A stretch of 64,000 bases of DNA from Pseudomonadota bacterium (GTDB taxonomy: Bacteria; Desulfobacterota; Desulfobacteria; Desulfobacterales; RPRI01): NCBI GenBank assembly GCA_018817425.1, contig JAHITX010000080.1, positions 56,269 through 120,268 on the forward strand. The letters are read 5' to 3'. How positions within the stretch are numbered: position 1 is the stretch's first letter; every line of letters starts with the position of its first letter. Shown here one piece after another: positions 57,836 to 64,000 of this stretch. The notes below the pieces were generated by a model. The model saw nothing but the letters and a program-made list of their open reading frames with translations. It searched no databases and was not told the origin of the DNA. A program made the position numbers and the translations under genes.

Positions 57836-60316
57836 ATGAGTGAAATAACATTACAAGACATAAGGCTCAAAGAACATACTTTAGACAATATGCCGCTTCT
57901 AAACAGTTTGCGCAGTAACCTGCTTAAAATAAAACCGGCGGTATGCATCGAGCGGGCTGATTTTGTTACCCGTTTTTTAAAAGACATGTCCTCAGACAAT
58001 GACCCCATGCTAACACGTTATGCCGGAGCGGTGGCATATTTTTTAAAGGAAAAAAAGCCGCTTTTTTTTGACGACAATCTGCTTGCCGGTACTACCTGCT
58101 CTAAACCTTTTGGCGCACCGGTTTATCCTGAGTGGACAGGGCTTCATATCTGGTCGGAACTTGAAGTGATCAGCAAACGTGATAAAAATCCTCAAACACT
58201 TAACCCTGAAGAAATAGAAAAACTTAATTTTGATATCTTCCCTTACTGGATGGATAGAAGTCCTTTGGAAGTTACAAGAAAGCGTTACAAAAATCCGGAA
58301 TGCATGAGGCTTTTCGAGCGCATAGTGTTTTTTATAGCAAGCAAGGCGGGAACTATTTCCCACACTGTGCCTTATTATGTGACAGCGCTTGAACATGGAA
58401 TAGAATATATTATAAATCAGGCGGCAAAAAAGGAGCAGGAAATCAAGGCTAAGGGAAACCTTAATGAAGAAGAACAGCGAAGTATGCTTTTCTACCAGGC
58501 GGTTCAAATAGCCTTGCAGGGTATTATTGCATATGCTGCAAACTTGAGCGCGGAAGCAGCTATGCTTGCTAAAAATGAAAGTAATTTAGAGCGCAAAGCA
58601 AATTATGAAAAGATGGCAGAAGTTTGCGCCCAGGTTCCTGCAAAGCCGGCCAGGAGTTTCCGTGAAGCTATTAATTCTTTATGGATAATTCAGGTAGCAA
58701 TTCATGCTGAAAATATCAATATGGCTATGAGCCCGGGTAGGCTGGATCAGATACTTTATCCATATTTTGAGTGTGATATTAAAGCCGGTAAACTAAATAT
58801 CAAAGAAGCCTTGGAACTAATAGGCTGTTTGTGGCTTAAGCTTAATGACAACACAAATCTTGTGCCGGAAACTGCCGAGGAGTTATTCGGTGGTGCCGGA
58901 ACGGTTCCGGCCGTAACTGTAGGAGGTGTTGATACCGAAGGGAAAGATGCGGTAAACGATCTTACCTATTTAATGCTGCGTGTAACCGAATTGCTTAAAA
59001 CCCGTGATCCAAGCTTAAACGCCCGTTATCACCAGAATGTAAACAGCAAGGACTACCGCAACCGGGTAGCAGAAGTTATAGCAAATACCCGCTCTGTACC
59101 TGCTGTACATAACGATATTGCAGATATTAAAACTCTTGAAAACCAGGGCATTAAAACCGAACATGCCAGGGATTATGCTGTTATAGGCTGCGTGGAACTG
59201 GCTTCTGCAGGGCGCAGTTATGATGCTTCCAGCTCCATCATGCTAAACCTTGCTTCCGTTTTGGAACTTGTCTTATATAATGGCAAAAGGCCGGTTACCG
59301 GTGATGAGCAGATAGGCCCTGCAACCGGCGAACTGTCGGCCTTTAACGATTTCGAAGATTTCTGGAACGCCTTTTCAAAGCAGTTTGAGTGGCTTGCCGG
59401 AAAAGCTATTGAGCTTAATGAAATGTTCGGCAAGGTTTATCAGGATATTTTGCCATCGCCGTTGCTTTCGGCTTTTTTTGAAGGGCCGATGGAAAAAGGC
59501 AAGGATTTAATTTTCGGTGGCGCAATTTATAATTCTTCCGGTGCTACCCATATCGGGTTTGCAGATACTGTTGATTCAATAAGCGCTATTGAAAAGGCTA
59601 TTTTTATTGACCGCAAATGCACTTTTTCGGAACTTCTTACTGCTATGAAAGCAGATTTTAACGGTTATGATAAGTTGCATGCTTATCTTGTCAACCAAAC
59701 TCCCAAATACGGCAGTATGGAACCTGAGTCTCAGGCCAATGCCCAGCGGGTAGTAAAATTGTTGTTTGATTTTTACCAAAAACATACCAACTACCGTGGC
59801 GGCAAATACAGGCCGGCCTTCTGGACCATGACAAACCATGCCGGTCAGGGCAAGCTTTGTGGTGCATTGCCCAATGGCCGTAAAGCGAATAAAGTTTTTG
59901 CAAGCGGCATTACTCCGGTTTCCCAGGCTGCTACCGATCTGGCCTCCTGCCTGCAATCAGTAGGAGGATTGGATCCCCTTTGTATTCCCGGCGGAGAAGC
60001 ATTCAACTTAAAATATCCGGCTATAAACGGAGCCGAAGATATAGACAGATTCGGTGCAGGCATTGAAACTTATTTTGAATGCGGAGGCTTGCATATTCAG
60101 TGCAATATCATGGATTATGAAATGTTGCTTGATGCTAAAGAGCACCCGGATGATTATCCTGAATTGCTGGTAAGAGTTTCGGGGTATTCCGCCTATTTCA
60201 AAGATCTTAACGATGCCATGAAAGAAGAGATCATCACTCGTACTGCATATGATCTCAAAAATGGTAAGTCTGTAACATTTCCGGACGCTCACAGTGATAT
60301 GCTGGGAACAAAATAA
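57836..60316 (+). CDS. glycyl-radical enzyme of unassigned substrate
   Basis: The 826-residue protein has the two hallmarks of a glycyl-radical enzyme. The radical loop LLVRVSGYSAYFKDL places the radical on Gly783. The active-site loop DYAVIGCVELAS gives Cys452 with Glu454 two residues later, as in the eliminase and decarboxylase subfamilies, not the Cys-Cys pair of pyruvate formate-lyase. TISHTVPYYVTAL (about 173-185) places a His where eliminases have it, but the following Asp is Tyr. FGAPVYPEWTGLHIW (92-106) and IFPYWMDRS (134-142) are family blocks. AGGAG lies 7 bases before the ATG. The activase, two genes downstream, would install the radical. Confidence 0.92.
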   Translation: MSEITLQDIRLKEHTLDNMPLLNSLRSNLLKIKPAVCIERADFVTRFLKDMSSDNDPMLTRYAGAVAYFLKEKKPLFFDDNLLAGTTCSKPFGAPVYPEWTGLHIWSELEVISKRDKNPQTLNPEEIEKLNFDIFPYWMDRSPLEVTRKRYKNPECMRLFERIVFFIASKAGTISHTVPYYVTALEHGIEYIINQAAKKEQEIKAKGNLNEEEQRSMLFYQAVQIALQGIIAYAANLSAEAAMLAKNESNLERKANYEKMAEVCAQVPAKPARSFREAINSLWIIQVAIHAENINMAMSPGRLDQILYPYFECDIKAGKLNIKEALELIGCLWLKLNDNTNLVPETAEELFGGAGTVPAVTVGGVDTEGKDAVNDLTYLMLRVTELLKTRDPSLNARYHQNVNSKDYRNRVAEVIANTRSVPAVHNDIADIKTLENQGIKTEHARDYAVIGCVELASAGRSYDASSSIMLNLASVLELVLYNGKRPVTGDEQIGPATGELSAFNDFEDFWNAFSKQFEWLAGKAIELNEMFGKVYQDILPSPLLSAFFEGPMEKGKDLIFGGAIYNSSGATHIGFADTVDSISAIEKAIFIDRKCTFSELLTAMKADFNGYDKLHAYLVNQTPKYGSMEPESQANAQRVVKLLFDFYQKHTNYRGGKYRPAFWTMTNHAGQGKLCGALPNGRKANKVFASGITPVSQAATDLASCLQSVGGLDPLCIPGGEAFNLKYPAINGAEDIDRFGAGIETYFECGGLHIQCNIMDYEMLLDAKEHPDDYPELLVRVSGYSAYFKDLNDAMKEEIITRTAYDLKNGKSVTFPDAHSDMLGTK

Positions 60317-60338
60317 CTATTACAGGGAGACTGATATC

Positions 60339-60800
60339 ATGTGGGATAAATTGTTAAATATTGTTTTAATGAGAGCAACGCGCGCCAAAACCGCTGCTGA
60401 CAAGTTTTTGCAAGAAATACAGTCTGAAAAGGCTGAAAGTTTTTTGGATGTACTTTTAAATCTTATGAGTCTTATGCTGTGTATAGATAAAGATTTTAGA
60501 AGAAACATCAAAAATTTTAACGCACGTTATCTGTTTTGCAGCAAGGATAAAACAATCACCGTAGCCGCAATATTTAAAGATAATAAAATGAAGGTTGCCA
60601 AAAAAGAAATAGGCGATACCAATATTACTGTGACTTTTCGCGATGGTAAAGCGCTCATGAATTTTCTTCTAAGTCCCAAACCTGACATTCTTGGTTCAAT
60701 ATTGAAACAAGATATTACTATAGACGGTAACCTGAATTATATTCATAAATTTGGGTATATGTCCAAAAATTTGCAGTTAAGATATATGCCGAGCTTATAA
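60339..60800 (+). CDS. SCP2-like possible lipid-binding protein
   Basis: The 153-residue soluble protein has an N-terminal helical part and a C-terminal region resembling the SCP2 sterol/acyl-carrier fold: ITVTFRDGKALMNFLL, then SPKPDILGSILKQDITIDG and NLNYIHKFGYMSKNLQLR. SCP2 proteins bind lipids or acyl-CoAs. Similarity is by pattern only and should be tested by profile search. I start at ATG 60339, after GGGAG, because an upstream frame to 60294 lies inside the enzyme gene. It sits 22 bp after the enzyme and 4 bp before the activase. Confidence 0.65.
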   Translation: MWDKLLNIVLMRATRAKTAADKFLQEIQSEKAESFLDVLLNLMSLMLCIDKDFRRNIKNFNARYLFCSKDKTITVAAIFKDNKMKVAKKEIGDTNITVTFRDGKALMNFLLSPKPDILGSILKQDITIDGNLNYIHKFGYMSKNLQLRYMPSL

Positions 60801-60804
60801 TGCA

Positions 60805-61725
60805 ATGAGCTTTGATAAACAAAGGCCGCTTATATTCGACATTCACCGGTATGCTTTAGATGACGGGCCAGGAATAAGAAGTACAGTATTTTTCAAAGGC
60901 TGCCCGTTAAGCTGTATCTGGTGTCACAACCCTGAAGGCATAAGCCCTGAACCCGAACTGTATCATCAGCCGCAAAATTGCATACTTTGCGGTGACTGCT
61001 CATCAGTATGTCCTGAAAATGCTATTATTATAAATGGCTTTGTTAAAATTGACCGTGATAAATGCAATAATTGCGGATTGTGTGCATCCGTTTGCCCTGG
61101 CAAAGCTATGACTATCAAAGGGCAATATTATGAACCGGAAGAGCTTGTACAAATACTGCTTAAAGATAAACGATTCTTTGAACATTCAAAAGGAGGCGTT
61201 ACTTTTTCGGGGGGTGAACCAACACAGGACTGTCGTTATCTTGGCCTGGTTTTGCAAAAACTGAAAAAAGAGAAAATTCATATAACACTCCAAACCTGCG
61301 GTTTTTTCAACTGGGATCTTTTTGAAAGTACATTGCTTGACATGATCGATCTGATATATTTTGACATTAAATTACTTGCTCCGGATATTCACCAGAGACT
61401 TACCGGGCAAAACAATAATATTATTCTTACAAATTTTTCAAAACTTAAAGATGTGGCACACGACAAACTTATATGTTCAATTCCAGTTATAGGTGGATTT
61501 ACAGCAGATTCAAAAAATATTAAGGCGATAGCCGAATATATTGGTGCTATAGATAATTTATCTTATATCCTTCGCCCATATCACCCCGGAACACTTTTTA
61601 AAGCCGCTGCTCTGGGAAAAGATGCTTCGCTCGATCTTTGCTCACAATCCATGCCTTTAGATGAATACCGGGATATTGAACAAATGTTTAGTACTATCGT
61701 GAACCAACATCGCACAAGGAGGTAG
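60805..61725 (+). CDS. glycyl-radical enzyme activase (radical SAM)
   Basis: The 306-residue protein has the radical-SAM motif C33-x3-C37-x2-C40 in KGCPLSCIWCHNP. An inserted ferredoxin-like region holds two 4Fe-4S motifs, Cys59/62/65/69 and Cys87/90/93/97, the layout of activases for non-PFL glycyl-radical enzymes. TFSGGEPTQD follows near 134. It cleaves AdoMet to abstract hydrogen from Gly783 of the enzyme. Its last codons contain the AAGGAGG ribosome site of the next gene, so translation is coupled. Confidence 0.93.
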   Translation: MSFDKQRPLIFDIHRYALDDGPGIRSTVFFKGCPLSCIWCHNPEGISPEPELYHQPQNCILCGDCSSVCPENAIIINGFVKIDRDKCNNCGLCASVCPGKAMTIKGQYYEPEELVQILLKDKRFFEHSKGGVTFSGGEPTQDCRYLGLVLQKLKKEKIHITLQTCGFFNWDLFESTLLDMIDLIYFDIKLLAPDIHQRLTGQNNNIILTNFSKLKDVAHDKLICSIPVIGGFTADSKNIKAIAEYIGAIDNLSYILRPYHPGTLFKAAALGKDASLDLCSQSMPLDEYRDIEQMFSTIVNQHRTRR

Positions 61726-61728
61726 ATA

Positions 61729-63855
61729 ATGGGATTTACTATCACTGGAACCGCTAAATGTAAAGAAAACGGACAAGGCATAGCCGGTCTTACCATAGAA
61801 GCATATGATGCCGATTTATTTATTGACGATCTTCTTGGTACTACCCAAACTGATGCCGGTGGTGCATTTGCAATAAAATGTGAAGCCAAAAATGAAATAA
61901 TCGACAAGCCTGATATCTATTTGAAGGTTAAGAGTGCAAATGGCGATGTCTTAAATAGCACCCGTAATCATATTATCTATGATGTCACAAAAGATCTTTT
62001 AATTGATGTAAACATACCAAGCCGGCTTTTGGCTAAATCCGATATAGAACATCAGATTGAAGATCCATTATGCAAGGGCACGCCGGATATAAAAACATGG
62101 ACTTTCCGTTCAGACAGTAATGTTAAAGATTTCATTTTGAATGAGTTCAATAAAAAACTTGAAAAACATGGTTCGATACTTGAGCTGTTTTACGAATATA
62201 AAAGAGTTCTTGATCGCAGCGCAGACAATAATGATCCTGTTTATACTAGCCTTGCAACTTTATTTGATGCAGGCCGGACTCCGGAAATCGTGCAGGGGCA
62301 TTTTTACGGAATCACGCTTGGGATACGTTGTGGTGAAATGCCGGAGAGCGTAGCTGATTTTGGTAATGTTTTAGGATATATATGGGGCACCACAGCGTCT
62401 AACGAAAGCCCCTGGGTGGGCAAAAGCCTCGAACGTGTTGAAGAATCAAAGATGCAGACAATTATTGGAAAACAAGCAAAAGCAAACGAACCTATACTTT
62501 TGGGGATAAATCATTTCAATAAAATTTCCACCCGCATTATAAATCCGATAGCCTTTCAGATGTTAAATTCATGGATGAACCTGCATCCGGCTCCTGAAAG
62601 TGAACAACGGGCATATGGATGGGAAAAAAACGGAGGCTATTTTATCGGTACCCCGGCTTTTTCCGTATCTGCCAAGTCAGTACGTCCCGTATTTCAGCTA
62701 AACTACCGCTATAAGGCTTTAAATAATCCGGTTCCTAATGGCTGGCTTATTGATGAACTTGTAGAGGTTTCTCCCGGTCTGTTTTTGGGACAACTCTGTT
62801 ACGCAACACGTAAACTGTTACAAGATTATGATCCAAAGCGGCCCCCCGAATATTACAACTATCAGAACTTCGGATATTTTCTTCTTTTAGACAGCAATTG
62901 GCATGCCGAGGCACGTCGTCTTTTTCCATATCTGGATATTCCAGCCGATGCCCCAGGCATGAAACAAACCGGAATAGAGGCTAATTTCAAGCAGAATAAA
63001 TTTAATGACTTTACGTTTCAGGAACCGGCACTGCCGATATGCAATGATAAATTAAAATCTGAAATACTTATTAAAGCAGGAAAGTATCCCACTTTGCTTC
63101 ATTATCTGAAAACACACTCCAGGGAGCTTAAAGATAATTTGCTAAATAAATCGCCTTATTTTGATCAGCTTTCAGAACTGTTTAACCGTGGGATTGCCCC
63201 CGATACTATGGATGGCTTCTACTATGGTGCGCTTATAAGCTGGCATTCGGCAGGCATTTTCGACCTTTTCGGGAAAAACATAATTAATCTGCTTTACACA
63301 AGCGTAGCATCTCCTTTTTCCACATGGACAGGTAAACGGTTTGATCCTGTACCCAAAGAAAAACTTATTGAATTCACCGATGGGTATGAAACCGGAAAGG
63401 TTAATACTGTATGGGGTTCAAACGGTCAGGCTTTGCGCACCCTTAAAGAGCGTTTTGTAGGACGTCTGATGGATGTGGCCGATATATGGACTGAAAAGGC
63501 AACAACAGAAGAAGCCCAGGAATTTGGCTATGATGTTAAGAATTTCTTCTTTATTGCAAGAAAAAACATTTCATTTAATCCTTTAAGCAGTGGTAAAGAA
63601 ACATTTCAGCTCAACTACCGCTGGCCAATGTTAAAAACGATAATTCCGGATTGTTACTGCATAGATGAGCTGGTTCAGATAGCCGATGGACTTTTTCTTG
63701 GCCGATTGATGTATGCCACCAATATAACGGAGCCCTATGATCCGTCCAAAGATCCTGAAATCTATCGATACGGCCTATTCGGATATTTTCTGCTTATGGA
63801 TTCGGAGTGGCAAAAGATCCGGTTGTCAATTGGATTCGATCTTGAAAATGTTTAA
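61729..63855 (+). CDS. transthyretin-like domain plus duplicated unknown domain
   Basis: The 708-residue protein has no signal peptide. Residues 1-97 form a beta-sandwich of the transthyretin / carboxypeptidase-regulatory kind (GIAGLTIEAYDAD, TQTDAGGAFAIKC). Two copies of an unrecognised domain follow, about 144-391 and 454-694. Both contain FYG after a LF-x2-G segment, a W-x-GK block (SPWVGKSLERV and STWTGKRFDPV), and a long shared end: FQLNYR, IDELV, GLFLG-x-L-x-YAT, YDP, PE-x-Y, FGYFLL and DS-x-W. The gene begins 3 bp after the activase with an overlapping ribosome site and appears to belong to the cluster. Function not recognised. Confidence 0.7.
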   Translation: MGFTITGTAKCKENGQGIAGLTIEAYDADLFIDDLLGTTQTDAGGAFAIKCEAKNEIIDKPDIYLKVKSANGDVLNSTRNHIIYDVTKDLLIDVNIPSRLLAKSDIEHQIEDPLCKGTPDIKTWTFRSDSNVKDFILNEFNKKLEKHGSILELFYEYKRVLDRSADNNDPVYTSLATLFDAGRTPEIVQGHFYGITLGIRCGEMPESVADFGNVLGYIWGTTASNESPWVGKSLERVEESKMQTIIGKQAKANEPILLGINHFNKISTRIINPIAFQMLNSWMNLHPAPESEQRAYGWEKNGGYFIGTPAFSVSAKSVRPVFQLNYRYKALNNPVPNGWLIDELVEVSPGLFLGQLCYATRKLLQDYDPKRPPEYYNYQNFGYFLLLDSNWHAEARRLFPYLDIPADAPGMKQTGIEANFKQNKFNDFTFQEPALPICNDKLKSEILIKAGKYPTLLHYLKTHSRELKDNLLNKSPYFDQLSELFNRGIAPDTMDGFYYGALISWHSAGIFDLFGKNIINLLYTSVASPFSTWTGKRFDPVPKEKLIEFTDGYETGKVNTVWGSNGQALRTLKERFVGRLMDVADIWTEKATTEEAQEFGYDVKNFFFIARKNISFNPLSSGKETFQLNYRWPMLKTIIPDCYCIDELVQIADGLFLGRLMYATNITEPYDPSKDPEIYRYGLFGYFLLMDSEWQKIRLSIGFDLENV

Positions 63856-63866
63856 GAAGAATGAGC

Positions 63867-64000
63867 CACTTTCAAAACGTTTCAGTTTGGTCAAGCTCAA
63901 GGCGGGAGAAAATTTCAACCACAGGAATACATTTAGTATTTCGAGGATTGAAATTTGAGCCCAACGCAGAGATCGGCCAAAATGGGGCGTTTTGAAACTG
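63867..64000. repeat. nested inverted-repeat element (MITE-like), runs to window end
   Basis: An outer 13-bp inverted repeat, CACTTTCAAAACG (63867-63879) and CGTTTTGAAACTG (63988-64000), has one mismatch. An inner perfect 9-bp repeat, AAATTTCAA (63910-63918) and TTGAAATTT (63948-63956), lies within it, and the segments between also pair imperfectly. The whole can fold into one long hairpin. It starts 11 bp after the stop of the last gene. No open frame is inside. It may continue beyond the window. Confidence 0.65.

Noticed and set aside
58043..58507. 154-codon open frame on the minus strand inside the glycyl-radical gene
   Set aside because: It is antisense to conserved enzyme blocks and has no start context.
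57836..60316. Calling the glycyl-radical enzyme a pyruvate formate-lyase
   Set aside because: PFL needs two adjacent cysteines in the active site; here a single Cys452 is followed by Val-Glu, and the activase carries two extra 4Fe-4S clusters.
57836..60316. Calling the enzyme a benzylsuccinate or alkylsuccinate synthase
   Set aside because: The radical loop is similar, but the small accessory subunits of BssA-type enzymes are missing and the Cys-Val-Glu loop points to lyases or decarboxylases. The alternative is not excluded without a tree.

Overview
The window looks like a stretch of chromosome from a strictly anaerobic, AT-rich member of the Desulfobacterota (Desulfobacterales / Desulfobacteraceae type). 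This placement is inferred, not proved, from the gene content: an eight-haem c-type cytochrome, a glycyl-radical enzyme with a two-cluster activase, a ThrH-type threonine route, an F-type ATP synthase split over two loci with both b and b' subunits, a PyrK-like flavoprotein, a dodecin and a LPS heptose pathway. No rRNA, CRISPR array, transposase or prophage was seen. One tRNA gene (initiator Met) is present.

Layout. 1-6.9 kb: end of an unknown gene, icd, comF, a secreted protein of unknown function, a DUF2157 / GDYXXLXY membrane pair and a stand-alone MetH-activation-like protein. 7.0-12.1 kb: two small heat-shock proteins (minus), a phytoene-desaturase-like flavoprotein, a single-domain RfaE2, a PgeF/YfiH protein and a PyrK-like electron-transfer subunit. 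12.2-13.9 kb: first ATP synthase locus (atpZ-atpI-atpB-atpE) closed by a perfect bidirectional terminator. 14-21 kb: uvrA and pdxA (minus), then a divergent DnaA homologue and a GlcD-type FAD oxidase (plus). 21.4-33.3 kb: a long minus-strand block, purM-tsaD followed by zinc-ribbon and RDD membrane proteins and a tightly overlapping DUF4129-DUF4350-MoxR-DUF58-SpoIIM-RDD cluster. 33.6-39.6 kb: aminotransferase-hom-thrH-thioesterase-hldE-DUF167, then dodecin. 39.9-42.2 kb: tRNA-fMet, an S66 peptidase and a serine hydrolase. 42.6-48.0 kb: the rod-shape operon mreBCD-mrdA-rodA. 48.4-54.4 kb: second ATP synthase locus atpF'-F-H-A-G-D-C. 54.6-57.5 kb: serC (minus) and the octahaem cytochrome. 57.8-63.9 kb: a four-gene glycyl-radical cluster, followed at the window edge by a nested inverted-repeat element.

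How the genes work together. Most of the window is housekeeping: membrane energy conversion (ATP synthase), cell shape and wall synthesis (mre/mrdA/rodA, S66 peptidase), envelope sugar precursors (hldE, rfaE2), amino acid, purine and cofactor synthesis (hom, thrH, aminotransferase, serC, purM, pdxA), repair (uvrA) and tRNA modification (tsaD).

The best candidate for an undescribed system is 57.8-63.9 kb: a glycyl-radical enzyme (catalytic Cys452/Glu454, radical Gly783), a 153-residue SCP2-like possible lipid-binding protein, the radical-SAM activase, and a 708-residue protein with a transthyretin-like domain followed by two copies of a roughly 240-residue domain I do not recognise. The lipid-carrier-like gene between enzyme and activase suggests a hydrophobic or acyl substrate, but the reaction cannot be read from the sequence. 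A second poorly understood module is the MoxR-DUF58-DUF4350-DUF4129-SpoIIM-RDD block with its zinc-finger membrane proteins.
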